In this document: piece by piece, positions 1 to 11,425 of the stretch
Layout of the letters: each line of letters starts with the position of its first letter
How positions within the stretch are numbered: the first letter of the stretch is position 1
DNA from: Elephas maximus indicus
Taxonomy: Eukaryota > Chordata > Mammalia > Proboscidea > Elephantidae
DNA: 64,000 nucleotides
Direction: 5' to 3'
Assembly: GCF_024166365.1 (NCBI RefSeq)
Contig: NC_064819.1
Coordinates: forward strand, 204,811,293-204,875,292
Position numbers and translations under genes: made by a program
The notes under the pieces: model-generated
Told to the model about the DNA's origin: nothing
Seen by the model: only the letters and a program-made list of their open reading frames with translations
Database searches by the model: none

Positions 1-2
1 CA

Positions 3-206
3 CTGTTTACAATAGCAAAAAGATGGAAGCAACCAAAGTGCCCATCAACGGATGAAAGGATAAATAAATTATGGTATATTCACACAATGGAATATTACAC
101 ATCGATAAAGAACAGTGAGGAATCTGTGAAACATTTTATAACATGGAGGAGCCAGGAAGGCATTATGCTGAGTGAAATTAGTTGCAAAAGGACAAATATT
201 GTATAA
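3..206 (+). pseudogene. L1 ORF2 protein, C-terminal fragment
   Basis: Reading from base 3 there is an open frame of 67 codons that ends at TAA 204-206. It includes the residues IAKRWKQPKCPS and WYIHTMEYYTSIKNSEE, which match the known C-terminal region of mammalian L1 ORF2p (endonuclease/reverse transcriptase). Only the C-terminus lies in the window and there is no start here. I infer it is a dead fragment, because the surrounding element is an ordinary genomic copy and the rest of ORF2 cannot be seen. Confidence 0.8.
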
Positions 207-270
207 GACCACTATTATAAGAACTTGAGAAATAGTTTAAACTGAGAAGAAAACATTCTTTTGTGGTTAC

Positions 271-301
271 GAGGGGGGGAGGGAGGAAGGGTGGGAGAGG
301 G
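271..301 (+). other. G-rich polypurine tract in L1 3' UTR
   Basis: Four or more runs of three or more G separated by one to four bases lie just after the end of ORF2. L1 3' UTRs of many mammals carry such a tract, which can form a G-quadruplex. The same tract is present at 59559-59589. Confidence 0.7.
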
Positions 302-1221
302 GCATTCGCTAATTAGATAGTAGATAAGAACTACTTTAGGTGAAGGGAAAAACAGCACACAATACAGGAGAGGTCAACACAATTGGACTAAACCAAAAGC
401 AAAGAAGTTTCCTGAATAAACTGAATGCTTCGAAGGCCAGCGTAGCAGGGGCAGGGGTCTGGGGACCATGGTTTCTGGGGACACCTAAGTCAATTGGCAT
501 AATAAAACCTATTAAGAAAACATTCTGCATCCCACTTGGAAGAGTGGCATCTGGGGTCTTAAATGCTAGCAAGAAGCCGTCTAAGATGCATCAATTGGTC
601 TCAACCCACCTGGACCAAAGGAGAATGAAGAACACCAAGGACACAAGGCCCAAGAGACAGAAAGGGCCACATGAACCAGATACTACATTGTCCTGAGACC
701 AGAAGAACTAGATGGTGCCTGGCTACAACCAATGACTGCCCTGACAAGGAACACAACAGAGAACCCCTGAGGGAGCAGGAGATCAGTGGGATGCAGACCC
801 CAAATTCTTATAAGACCAGACTTAATGGTCTGACTGAGACCGGAAGGACCCTGGTGGTCATGGCCCCCAGACCTTCTGTTGGCCTAGGACAGGAACCATT
901 TCCAAAGCCAACTCTTCAGACATGGATTGGACTGGACAATAGGTTGGAGAGGGATGCTGGTGAGGAGTGAGCTTCTTGGATCAGGTGGACACTTGAGACT
1001 ATGTTGGCATCTCCTGCCTGGAGGGGATATGAGAGGGTGGAGGGGGTTAGAAGCTGGTGAAATGGACACAAAAAGAGAGAGTGGAGGGAGGGAGCGGGCT
1101 GTCTCATTAGGGGAAGAGTAATTGGGAGTGTGTAGCAAGGCGTACATGGGTTTTTGTGTGAGAGACTGACTTGATTTGTAAACTTTCACTTAAAGCACAA
1201 TAAAAATTATTAAAAAAAAAA

Positions 1222-1959
1222 CTGGTTCCCTTTGGTTCAAGCCTTGCCTTAAATGAGTAGAATGAGGCATGAAGTATCTTGTGCTTGGAATATGAAATCT
1301 TTTATACAGCTAGGTGGGCATTATGGATTTAAAACAGCCAATAGAGTATTTCCAGGGCTGTACACCCAGATCCCTGGAGCACATACTGACTCTCTTCCTC
1401 CTAGCATCTGGCTGTGTCATTCTTCTGTAGCTGCCAAGCCTCTTGTCTCCATCACTATGTGTTGTTAATTTGCTGTACTCAGTGGGTTTTCTCATTTACA
1501 CCAGAGACCCGGCCTACTTGGCAGAGCCACGAGGTGTTCTGCTGCCTTTCTAGATCCCATGGCTCCATGACTCCCTCTGGGTCTTTTATCTTTGTTTATA
1601 TCACTATTGAAAGGGTAGCCCCAGGAGTTTTTTTTTTTTTAAGGCCCAAAGTATGACTCAGAATTAGAGTTTGCAGTAAGTGAACATTCTCTGGGGCAGC
1701 ATGCAGTAGTTGCATTCTTGACAACCCTTCTTATGAGCAGGCAGGCAACGCCACCATTCAGACTTCGTAAGTCATTTTGAAACTGATTGCAGTTGGTGCT
1801 TTTATTGGCATCCTTCCTTTAAAGTTGGCTTTCACATCATCAGTGGTTTTGTCTGCAGACCCTGGTGCCAAGGTGAAGTAACAAACCTTAGCTCACAAAG
1901 CAATATTCTTAACAGTCTTTTGTCCTGGGCCACAGAGCTGCCTGAATAAAGGTGTCTAT
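1222..1959. other. Unrecognised single-copy-looking stretch
   Basis: No repeat family, exon or RNA gene was recognised. It contains a T tract near 1628-1640. The short open frames here have no recognisable motifs. Confidence 0.4.
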
Positions 1960-2140
1960 GCATGGATTGGTGGATGAATAGGGATGTGTAGATGGGTAGA
2001 TCATATGACAGAGCAAGTATCATAAAATGTTAATTGTAGAATCTAGGCAGTGAGTGAGTGTATGGGTGTTTGCTGTACAATTCTTTCAACCTTTCTGAAT
2101 GTTTAAAAATGTTCATAATAAAACGTTGGGAGCAAAGGTG
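1960..2140 (+). mobile_element. Old L1M 3' end fragment
   Basis: The segment resembles the terminal 3' UTR of old L1M elements. It has the 'gtgtatgggtgtttgctgta' type stretch, then 'caacctttctgaatgttt', and a terminal 'cataataaaacgttggg'. It is diverged and has no intact tail. Confidence 0.6.
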
Positions 2141-2355
2141 AACACAATGTCAGCAATGACGTTAGTAGTAGATTATGGTTAAACATTTGAAAGCAGTGCA
2201 GAAGTTTTCTTTCTTGTTTTTAATTAAATGACTTACTGTTGTAAGTTAATGATTCCCCTACTAATATTTTCTAAATTAAAGACATAGATGTTAAGTGGGT
2301 AATATTCTGAAGGCCTTTAATGAAAAATTCTATCAAATTCCAAACCATCAATCAT

Positions 2356-2545
2356 TTATTAACGCATGGAAAAAGCATGGGTTTTGGTGTCATATGGTAA
2401 TAGGAACAGGCCCTGTCTTTGCCATTAAGCCAAGATATTTAATCACCATAAACCTCATGTGTAAAATAAGGGGTTGGAGTGAGGAGGGAATAATACCCAT
2501 ATCTTAAAGCTATATGGATAAAGTAGCCAATAAATATTACTTATA
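2356..2545 (+). mobile_element. MIR SINE fragment
   Basis: The order of motifs fits MIR: 'gcatgggttttggtgtca', a degraded core, then 'cataaacctcatgtgtaaaa', 'gggaataatacccatatctt' and a final 'agccaataaatatta'. It is highly diverged, as expected for this mammal-wide element. Confidence 0.65.
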
Positions 2546-4174
2546 AAAAATCAGCTAGAACAATTTAAAAGAATAAAATGATTTACTTTATTACCCGGAT
2601 GTTTCTGGCAAAACCTCCAAAATTTGGCCAATGCTATGTGAATGATACAACTGGAGCATTTTGAGAGGTTGGATGTCCAGGTGACCCTCAGTTAAATTCT
2701 TCTTTATTGATCTGAAGCCCCCTGAAACTCTTCGTACATCTAATAGTTTTTTTCCCACCCTTAGAAAAACAGATGAGAATAAAATTCTAACTGCTCTTCT
2801 TCAGTTACACAAGATCTACATGTACCCGTTCAGAAAGATAATTTGCATATTATTGAAACAAATGAAATACGTCATGTTTGTGAAGTTTCTGTAAGAAATC
2901 TTTGTTCCAGGTTACTATTTAATGTTGTTACTAAAGAACAGGTTGGGGCTTAACCTTTTAACCTGCCTCAGAGGAGAAATGGAAGTATGATAGTATAGCA
3001 AAGCAACTCAAAACTTGAAATAACAACCATTATTTCTTGTAAACCTTGTGAATCTGTAGTTGGGCAACCTCAAGCACCTGCAGTCAACTGCAAATCCAGA
3101 AGGCAGCTCAGCTTCTGGATTTGGCTGGATGGGGTGAGGGGGACATTGGGCTGATCTGGGCCTGTTTGCATAATGCCTTAGCAGAGTTTCAAAAGAGCAA
3201 ACAGATGTGAGCCCCGTTCATGGAGACCTAAGCTCAGAATTGGCACAATGTCATTTCTTTTGCATTCTATTGGTCAAATCAAGTCGCAAGATCAGTCAAG
3301 ATTTAGGCAGAGGGGAAATTAACTCCACCTGTTGATGGAAGTAACTGCAGAGTCATATTGCAAAGGGCCATGAAGAAAAGGAGGAGAATAATTATGATCA
3401 TTTTTGCAGACAGTCTATCCAAGCGATCACCACATCAATCATATTTACCCTGGAAGATGCTATTAAAAGGGTCAGCATATCTTCCCCCTTTAAGACAGAT
3501 GTATAGTTGTGGGCTAATTTCTGTTTCAGGATTACCCACCAAAAGATCAAAGGCCTGGGTATACTTAGACATCTGAAACAAAGTAAGAGGTCTCATGAGC
3601 ACAAGGAAAACACCAATGTGATAAAGTCTGAATACTTTATAACATTACTTAGGATAAAGGATAAGATAGCAACAGAGAGTGTGTTGGCTAATCTCTGAGT
3701 CTCTTGGTGTCGTGGTTTATCTTTAAATAATCCAAATTAGATCTAACCCAGAAAACTGAGTCACTCCTGCATTTGGCAAGTTAGACATTAAAGTACCATT
3801 CGTATTTTGCTAGGTATTTCCCACTGTATCATACGTTAACATGTGTGTTATAGAGGAAGCCCCAGTAGGATCTCCATAAATGGACCTTCTTTAGATGAGA
3901 TTGGGAAAGGCCTAGAATGGCTGGCTTCCACAGGCCTTAACTCATGAGCTGCACTCCTGTGGAATCTTCCAGATTGCTAAACTAGAAATAATCTCTCTCC
4001 CCTTTGACTCTACAAAGCATTTTATTTTATCTCTCTTTCAACATTTTAAATTTCTCCACTACCTTTTACACACATGCCTCACCTTCCTCACAAGTACTCA
4101 TCTTTGTACTTCTCATATTACTTGATACAATGTCTTCTGTATATATTTGGGACATAATAAGGCTGCTATTTAGC
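2546..4174. other. Unrecognised stretch, about 1.6 kb
   Basis: No SINE of the afrotherian type, LINE or LTR was recognised and no coding frame stands out. Base composition is ordinary with several A/T-rich patches. This is one of the longer repeat-poor stretches of the first 20 kb. Confidence 0.4.
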
Positions 4175-4336
4175 TGCACTGGGTGGCAAGGTGGCTAAGT
4201 GTTCTGCTGCTAATCAAAAGGTTGGCAGTTCGAATCCACCAGCTGCTCTTTGGAAACCATATGCAGCGGTTCTACTCTGTCTTATAGCGTCGCTATGAGT
4301 CAATATCGACTGCACGGCAATAGGTTTGGTGGGTTT
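4175..4336 (+). mobile_element. AfroSINE, short form
   Basis: A tRNA-derived head has a decayed A box and a B box reading 'agttcgaatcc'. The body 'ttctactctgtcttatag' and a tail 'tatcgactgcacggcaat' follow. The internal segment between the head and 'ggaaacc' is absent, which defines the short form. Confidence 0.85.
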
Positions 4337-4425
4337 TTTGAACATTCATTGTTGCTATATATTTTGATTATTCAGAAGCTGTGCTGCACCACTGGAAAAT
4401 ATACCAATGTACATATATACATATT

Positions 4426-4590
4426 AAAAAAAACCCAAACCAGTTGCCATCGAGTTGCTTCTGACTCTTAGTGACCCTATAGGACAGAGTATAACTGCTC
4501 CATAGGGTTTCTAAGGAGTGGCTGGTGGATTTGAACTGCTGATCTTTTGGTTAACAGCCAAGCTCTTAACCACTATGCCACCAGGGCTCC
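4426..4590 (-). mobile_element. AfroSINE, short form
   Basis: Reverse-orientation copy: the tail reads 'gttgccatcgagttgcttct', the body 'gaccctataggacagagta', and the head ends with 'ccaccagggctcc'. It lies 90 bp from the forward copy at 4175, so the two form an inverted pair. Confidence 0.9.
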
Positions 4591-4632
4591 ACATACAAAT
4601 ATAAACATATGTACATATATATACACACACAC
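4591..4632. repeat. AT/AC-rich simple repeat
   Basis: A short stretch of alternating 'acatata' and 'acacac' units directly abuts the 5' end of the preceding SINE. Confidence 0.6.
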
Positions 4633-4673
4633 CACATTTAATTAATAATCAATGAACATTGGCATTCATCAGT

Positions 4674-4905
4674 ATCCAAACCAAAAAACCAAACCCATTA
4701 ACCCGTTGCTGTAGTGTCGATTCCAACACATGGCCACCCCATGTGTTACAGAGTAGAACTACTCCATGCAGTTTTATTGGCTGTAATATTTATGGAAGCA
4801 GATCACCCAACTTTTTCTTCTGTGGCACCACTGGGCAGATTTGAACCACCAAACTTAGGTTAGTAGTTGAGCACAAACTGTTTGTGCCACCCAGGGAACC
4901 CAACA
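4674..4905 (-). mobile_element. AfroSINE-related SINE, type B head
   Basis: The reverse copy starts with a diverged tail ('gttgctgtagtgtcgattcc') and ends in 'tgtgccacccagggaac'. In sense this gives a head with 'gggtggcaca' instead of 'ctggtggcgcagtgg'. The same head recurs at 13571, 14791, 15785, 21090, 21358, 25248, 26683 and 28570. Confidence 0.8.
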
Positions 4906-5232
4906 TCCATCAATATAGGAGATTATATACTTAAAAATGCCCTCCTACTAAAACATAACTAGATCCTATATAAATTTTAGCAAACATACTTTGAAAGAAA
5001 AAAATCCTAGCATCACAAGAAAGTAGGAGGAATTTCAAGCCCCCCACCCAAGGAAGATAAAGAAAACGATGATGATGAAGTTCAGCAGACAAAATCCAAA
5101 TGGTAAGCAACAAGTAACCCCAAAAGCTGAAGTTGCCCTAGGAGAAAATATGCATTCCAATTTTGAATTGTGGAGATTTCCACATTAATCCAGGACCCTC
5201 AAAGGAGACTAAAGTGCCTCCAAGTTGGTAGC
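4906..5232. other. Unassigned; possible L1M 5' segment
   Basis: About 330 bp of A-rich sequence with no clear family. It sits just before an LTR and an old L1M and may be the 5' part of that L1M, but I could not confirm this. Confidence 0.25.
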
Positions 5233-5838
5233 TGTGGTAGGCAGAATTCTAAAGATGCACCCGCCTCCCAAGATTACCATCTTCTAGTTATTCAGTCAAA
5301 CACTAACCTAGGTATCGCTATGAAAGGATTTTGCAGATGTAATTAAAGTCCCAAGTCAGGTGATCTTAACAGAGATTATACTGGTGGACCTGACCCATTC
5401 AGGCAAGTGCTTTAAAAGCAGAGAATTTTCTCTGGTAACAGCAGAAGAGGAAGTCAGAGAGATTTTAAGTGTGAGAGAAATTTGTACCCATTGCTGGTTT
5501 TGAAGATGTAGGAGGCCTCATGCAAGGGCCAGGGAACAGCCTCTAGAAGTTGAGAGTGGCCCCCACCTGGCAGACAACAAAGAAACAAGGACCTCAGTTC
5601 TACCAAGATAAGGAATTGAATTCTGCCAACAGCTTGGATGAACTTGAAAGCAGATTCTTCCCCAGACACTCCAGATAAAAGCTCATTCCTTTCAACCTTG
5701 TAGATAACCCAGCCAAGCCCTCCTGCACTTCTGATCACGTAGTGAGTTATATAAACAAGTGAGCTAGGTGTGAGCTAATAAGTGTTTTAAGCTGCTAAAT
5801 TTACGGTAATTTGTTATGCATCAACAGAAAACTAATAA
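5233..5838 (+). mobile_element. Solo LTR, MaLR/MLT1-like (ERVL-MaLR)
   Basis: The sequence begins 'tgtggtaggcagaattc' and ends near 'gtaatttgttatgcatcaac' and 'gaaaactaata'. It carries landmarks of MLT1-type LTRs: 'ttttgcagatgtaattaaa', 'ggttttgaagatgtaggagg', 'gaacagcctctagaag' and 'gttttaagctgctaaattt'. No internal retroviral sequence lies beside it, so it is a solo LTR. Confidence 0.65.
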
Positions 5839-6060
5839 TATCATACCTTGTTCGTATCAGAAGCAAAACTAAATCATCTCCAGAGGAAAGTAACACAAGT
5901 TCAGATTCAATCAAAAATTACCAAGCACACAAGCAAGCAAGCTATCAAGCACACAGGAAACATACTACAAGTGAGATACAGCAGAAATAAAACAATATTT
6001 TTAGTTCTGCCAAGGTCCATAAGTAAAGATCAAAGGCCACAGACTTCAGTATAAAGAAAA

Positions 6061-6727
6061 CAAAAACCCTCACAACTGGACCAATAAGCAACATCATGGT
6101 AAATGGAGAAAAGATTGAAGTTGTCAAGGATTTCATTTTACTTGGATCCACAATCAACACCCATGGAAGCAGCAGTCAAGAAATCAAAAGACACATTACG
6201 GTAGGTAAACCAGCTGGAAAAGACCTCTTTAAAGTGTTCAAAAGCAAAGATGTCACCTTGAAGACTAAGTTGTGCCTGACCTAAATCTTGGTGTTTTCAA
6301 TTGCCTCGTATGCATGCGAAAGCTGGACAATGAATAAGGAAGACCAAAGAAGAATTGACACCTTTGAGTTATGGTGTTGGTGAAGAATATTGAATGTACC
6401 ATGGACAGCCAAAAGAATGAAGAAACCTGTCTTGGAAGAAGTACAACCAGAATGCTCCTTAGAAGCAAGGATGATGAGATTTCTCTCACATACTTTGAAC
6501 ATGTTATCAGGAGGAATGTCCCTGGAGAAGGAGGACATCGTGTTTCATAGAGGTTCAGCCAAAAAGAGGAAGACCTTCAATGAGATGGATTGACACAGTG
6601 GCTGCAACAATGGGCTCAAGCATGACAATGATTGTGAGGATGGTGCAGGACCAGACAGTGTTTCGTTCTGCTGTACATAGGTTGCTATAAGTTGGAACCA
6701 ACTTGACAGCACCTAATAACAACAAAA
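6061..6727 (+). mobile_element. RTE-type LINE, 3' end
   Basis: This is the C-terminal end of an RTE-clade reverse transcriptase plus its short 3' tail. One frame (from 6096) gives VNGEKIEVVKDFILLGS, then CESWT, RRIDTFELWCW and NVPWTAK, the order known from RTE/BovB ORF2 proteins. That frame is interrupted by TAA at 6282-6284 and TGA at 6381-6383. The element ends 'gacagcacctaataacaaca'. The same ending, in diverged form, closes the SINEs of this window. Confidence 0.85.
6096..6599 (+). pseudogene. RTE reverse transcriptase C-terminal fragment
   Basis: The reading frame of the RTE fragment runs from 6096 to about 6599 with two in-frame stops (6282-6284 and 6381-6383). It covers only the region after the catalytic palm, so no polymerase motif is present. 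It is a dead fragment. Confidence 0.75.
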
Positions 6728-7229
6728 AGGTCTATAATACAGAAAATGGAATAATCAAATAAAGAATATAAAATAACTATATTTAAACAAATAAGATATG
6801 GAATTTTCTTTTAATGAGCAAATATCAAAAAGCTATTAAAAAAAATACTGAGGTAACTTTGAAAGATAACCAAATAGTACTTTCAGAAGTTGAAAAAGAA
6901 AAAAAAAAAACTTTAGTAATTTAAATTTAAAACTCCAAGTGGGTGTTAAAAGTCAGATTAAGCACAGTAGAAGAGAAAATTAGAAAACTAAAAAGTAGAT
7001 CTGGAAAAATCACTCAAAATGCATCACAGAAAAATAAGCAAATGAAAGTCAGAAAAAGAGACATGCAAGAGAGAATATTAAGATATGTCTGTTATGACAC
7101 CCAGACAGGTATAAAGAAAGTAGAAATAATTAGGAAGGGGCAATATTCAACAAGAAAAGAGTGCTAAGAAATTTCTAGAACTGAAAAAAAAAATACATTC
7201 ACAGATATATACCAAGCCAGGAAAAAAAC

Positions 7230-7265
7230 TTCACTAGAAATTATTGTCTAGTGAAACTAGACAAT
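7230..7265. other. Two overlapping perfect hairpins
   Basis: 'ttcactaga' (7230-7238) pairs with 7247-7255. 'attgtctagt' (7243-7252) pairs perfectly with 'actagacaat' (7256-7265) around a 3-base loop. The two stems share bases and exclude each other. They lie inside the old L1M and no function is implied. Confidence 0.6.
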
Positions 7266-7952
7266 ATCAAAAACAAAGAGAAGCTCTTGAAGGCAGCTAG
7301 AAAAAGGAGAAAGATTGCCTATAAAGAAGAGAAAAGGTAGAGAGAAGAGACAGACAGCATACAGATTGGCTACCAAATTTCTCAACACTATTTTTTATCA
7401 ATGAAAGCCTAAAGATTGTGGAATATTTTCAAAGTGCTGAAAGAAAATAACTGTAATTGTGTATACCCACACACACATAGAATACTTTGCAACAATAAGG
7501 ATAAAATAAAGACATTTTAGAAAAAGAAAAACTGAGAAACTGAGAGAATTTATTCCAACAAAACTTCACAAAAGAACTTTGAAATGATGGTAATCGAGAA
7601 CAAGAAAAATAACTACAGAAATTGTATGTGAGAGGCAAGAAAGAATGGTGATCAAAGACATTAGTAAACATTCGGTAAATCTGTAACTCAGTAATTATAT
7701 AAAATTTTAAAAATAATAGAAGTAATCTTATTTTGTAGAGTTAACCAAAGATACTACTCAAATACTGGATAGCAGTATGTCAGGTGGCTGATTTAAAGTG
7801 CTCTTGGGTCTTTGATTTGTTCAAGAGGTAGGATAAGTTATTGACTAAATTTAGATTTTAAGTTGTTATGTACACCTAATTAATTTTTAAGAATAATAAC
7901 TAAAAGAATAGAATTATGATTGCCAAAACAATAAAGGGAAAACTGAATTAAA

Positions 7953-7970
7953 AAACACACACACACACAG
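7953..7970. repeat. (AC)n microsatellite
   Basis: About eight AC units within A-rich L1M sequence. Confidence 0.8.
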
Positions 7971-8069
7971 AAATATCCAAGTCAATCAAAGGGGAGAGCA
8001 AAGGTGAAAAAAAGAAGCATAAAAAAAGCAGAATGAAGTGAAAGCACAAAGTAAAATTGTATGAATCGT

Positions 8070-8573
8070 TGTCTTAGTCATCTAATGCTGCCATAACAGA
8101 AGTACCACAAATGGATAGCTTTGACAAAGAGAAATTTATTTTTTCACAGTCTAGTAGGTTACAAGTCCAAATTCAGGGCATCAGCTCCAGGGGAAGGCTT
8201 TCTCTCTCTGTTGGCTCTGGAGGAAGCTCCTTACCCTGAATCTTCCCATGGTCAAGGAGCTTCTCAGGTGCAGGGACCCCATGTCCAAAGGATGTGCTCT
8301 GCTCCTGGTGCTGCTTTCTTGGTGGTATGAGGTCCCCAACTCTCTGCTTGCTTCCCTTTCCTTTTATCTCTTGAGAGATAGAACACTCCAGGGAAACTCC
8401 CTTTACACTGGATCAGGGAGGTGACCTGAGTAAGGGTGGTGTTACAATCCCACCCTAATACTCTTTACCATAAAATTACAATCACAGAATGGAGGATAAC
8501 CACACACTACTGGGAATCATGGCCTAACCAAGTGGACACATATTTCGGGGGGGACACAATTCAATCCATGACA
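8070..8573 (-). mobile_element. Solo LTR, MaLR-like family (copy 1)
   Basis: The reverse-strand LTR runs from 'tgtcttagtcatctaatgct' to 'cacaattcaatccatgaca'. Read in sense it opens with TGTCATGGATTGAATTGTG and closes with AAGACA, the TG...CA form of MaLR LTRs. The same family recurs at 36355-37626 and 38941-39636. It interrupts the old L1M. No internal region is attached. Confidence 0.8.
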
Positions 8574-8708
8574 ATCAGTACATTATAAATATATCTCAAC
8601 AATAACAATAAATATAAATGGAAAAACTTCTCCAGTAAAAAGACAAAGATTGCCACACTTAAAAAAAAAAAACCTACATAAAGATAAACGGTCCTTGTTT
8701 AAACTTTT

Positions 8709-8729
8709 ATGCACACACACACACACACA
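8709..8729. repeat. (CA)n microsatellite
   Basis: About nine CA units. Confidence 0.85.
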
Positions 8730-9300
8730 AACCCAAAGCCTTTAAAATATAGAAAGAAATAAATGACAACACTAAAAGAGCAAATTGTCAAATCCATCAG
8801 CATGGTGGTTGATTTCAATACACTTTCTCAATAATTGATAAGCAGAGAAAAAAAAACAGTAAAATTGTAGATTTGAGTAAAACATATATTGAGCACTACA
8901 CTCCACAGTTAAAGAATACACGTTTTAGCAATTCATTTACAAAAATTATCATGAACTAAACAATGTAGCAAGTCTTAACAAACTTCAAAGATTAGATCAC
9001 ACCATCTCTAACCACAGTGTAATGAAGAAAGAAACCAATAATATGCAATATATACATTGTATATACAATATGTACAGATATACACAAATCTAAAAAGTCT
9101 GTCTTAATGGACAGTCAAAAGTATCTAAACCAGAAGGAAATTCTACAAATCAAATCTTACAGGTTGCCATAAAATTGGTACTTAAAAAAAATTCAACTTA
9201 TGTCATTCAATCTTTAAAGCATAAAAAAGTAGAAACAAGGTATTAATGGCAATGTATTTTAGGGACATGCTGCATGAGATTATTCTTGCTATAAACTAGT

Positions 9301-9500
9301 ATGTCACAAGTACTCTGGAAGGAAAACCTAAAACAGTGACTGAACTGTGCAACTGTGAAGATAGCCACTTAGTAGACGTCATCTCATGGATCTCAGCTGC
9401 TCATGAGGCAAATAAAATTAAATGCCTTATAAACACATGGGGTTGCCAAGTGTCAGAGGCCGACTCAACAGCACCTAACGATAACAACAAAAGTAATGAA
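9301..9500 (+). mobile_element. RTE/SINE-related fragment with shared tail
   Basis: Only the end is recognisable: 'ggggttgccaagtgtcagag' at 9440 followed by 'cgactcaacagcacctaac' and 'gataacaacaa'. This is the common 3' tail of the RTE and AfroSINE families. The body from 9301 to 9439 was not assigned. Confidence 0.5.
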
Positions 9501-10309
9501 GGAGTTGTAAATAAAACGCCTTGTGAATCCAACTTCTCATATCCAAACGAATGTGTGACTAAGTAGTTTAAAGGTACAAACTTTAAAGGGGAGTGGGAAA
9601 ATAAGCAGCCTATTCCTGAGGACTTAAATAATAAAGAAAACTATCATTAGACAAAACCAAGTTTCAGGTAAGGCAAGGAAGTACAGGCAGCATTAAAGTT
9701 TAACGTGTGACTATCAAAATCAGATGATGACATGATTAATAGAAAGATGTCAACAAATATAGTTATGAAACAAATTTTCTCTCCCTTTCTTCTTTCTTTC
9801 CTCTTGTTTATAAAGTCAAGAGATACATAAAGGTAAGTTTACATTTATACAGATAACTTTTCATAAAGTAGATAGAAGTATAGCTTCCCAGGTCTCAGAG
9901 TTTTCCAAAGGGATATATAGCTATAGCTGTAGAAGATACTACCATCTTGGAGTGAGGATCCCACCAGGCATGAAAAAACTCCTTTGTATCCTCCTGGCTC
10001 TTCATGTCTGATACTTGTGGAAACCCTGCCTTCCTGCCTGCTCACTAAAGGCAAGTACCTTGTGCAAAATAATTCCAGCATATTCTGAGCTTTTGCTGCA
10101 AGACCAGAGGCTATCAAGGTAAACATCCCAAGAGCACTCCTCAGCAGGGGCAGCTTCAAGTTGACCTCAAGCTACACCCACAGGAAGTTCTTTGGAGATA
10201 CAGTGGGAGCTTCAGAAGGCTCAGAGAAAAGAGTATGAAGCATATGTCAGTACTGGTCTAGGACTAAAGAAATGTGGACCCAGGACAAAGCTTTGCCACC
10301 ATGGGATGT
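9501..10309. other. Unrecognised stretch, about 0.8 kb
   Basis: No repeat or exon was recognised. A minus-strand open frame of 104 codons (9845-10159) shows no family features and no splice context. Confidence 0.4.
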
Positions 10310-10515
10310 GTGCTGTTGTTGTGTGCCGTCAAGTAGATTCCAACTCATAGTGACGTTATAGGATAGAGTAGAATTGCCCCGTAGGATTTCCTAGGCTGAA
10401 ACCTCTATGGGAGCAGATTGCCAGGTCTGTTCTCCTGTGGAGCAGCTGATTAGTTCAAACCGCCGACGTTTCAGTTAGCAGCTGAGTGCTTAACCATTGA
10501 GCCACCAGGGCTCCT
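10310..10515 (-). mobile_element. AfroSINE, long form
   Basis: Full-length reverse copy: tail 'gtgccgtcaagtagattcc', body 'ggatagagtagaattgcccc', the internal segment with 'gggagcagattgccagg', and a head ending 'gagccaccagggctcc'. The internal segment of about 45 bp distinguishes long from short copies. Confidence 0.9.
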
Positions 10516-11425
10516 TTCATGTGGTGTTAGGCCACTACATTTTTCTAACATTATGTACTGTGTGTGGGTGGGAGGAGACAGGGCAAGGAGAAGACATGAG
10601 CTCTTCTAACTGTCCTGAGAGAAATAGTTTTCTTCATTTGGACACATGAGAGAACCGACAAAAATATGTAGAATCTGATAGGTGAATTGTGGAACATAAG
10701 TCATGGTGCTATTGATCCTGCAACATTGTAAAAATTATTTTTTCTAGTCAAAGAAATATGCTACAGTCATATAAGTATTGCTCAACATAAGATGATGGTT
10801 CAATGATACCAACGATACCATTGTGCCCACTTGCCTTCATGAACTTTCTATTCTTATGGATACTCGCACAGCATTAAATATGTACTCTGCTTGGCATAGG
10901 CTTTTTTTTAATCTTCCTTATTTATTGGCCTGATCAGTTGTGCTTTATTTATTGGTAAATATGTTCATTTGGAAAAGAAATCCAAAACAAAAGTCCTGGT
11001 TATTATACTTTTTACAAAATTTCTAAGTGATTACAGGAGTCGCGATGGACAACCTGTGTTTAATCCTCATGAAATAAAGTGTTCCTCTGATGTCAATATG
11101 GGTGGGGCTGAACCATGAAGAACCCACGACTGAGGATTGATCCCCTGAGGTTATGTACAAAGTTTTATGCCACTGTGTTTTTTTCCAAGGAGAGGGTCTT
11201 CAGCAGTTAACAGCTCTTAAGTCTCAAATATATCGACTAGGATTTCCTTGGGTACAAGTGACAGGAATCTAACTTAACTAGTTCAACCATGGCTTCGGAA
11301 GGGCTGAAGTGGAGATAGGCTCAAGGACAACTGAAGGCAGAGGCTGCAACACCATCAGGGTTGTCTCTGCTTCTCTAAGTGGGTCAGCTGCAGATTCACC
11401 TCCTGACAAGCTTTCTACTGCCTAG
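10516..11425. other. Mostly unrecognised, about 0.9 kb
   Basis: No gene was recognised. The part after 11230 ('gatttccttgggtacaagtg' onward) may belong to an older dispersed repeat that resumes after the SINE at 11743, since both flanks resemble pieces of one degraded element. I could not name it. Confidence 0.3.

Larger units (their letters stand above)
1..1221 (+). mobile_element. L1 LINE, 3' end (Afrotherian-type 3' UTR)
   Basis: This is the 3' part of a non-LTR L1 retrotransposon that continues upstream of the window. It holds the end of ORF2 (to 206), a G-rich polypurine tract near 271-301, a long 3' UTR, and a terminal AATAAA followed by an A tract at about 1210-1221. The same 3' UTR recurs at 15987-16443, 36554-37292 and 59455-60512, which marks it as one repeat family. 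The copy is decayed. The 5' boundary is not visible. Confidence 0.9.
5839..9300 (+). mobile_element. Old L1M LINE, split by two later insertions
   Basis: Segments at 5839-6060, 6728-8069 and 8574-about 9300 read as one old L1M in order. The ORF1 region is near 6940-7560, with typical phrases such as 'caaagtgctgaaagaaaataactgt' in part at 7431. The start of the ORF2 endonuclease region is near 8600-9020 ('tggttgatttcaatacact' at 8808). An RTE fragment (6061-6727) and an LTR (8070-8573) were inserted later. All frames are broken. The part beyond 9020 is less certain. Confidence 0.65.
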
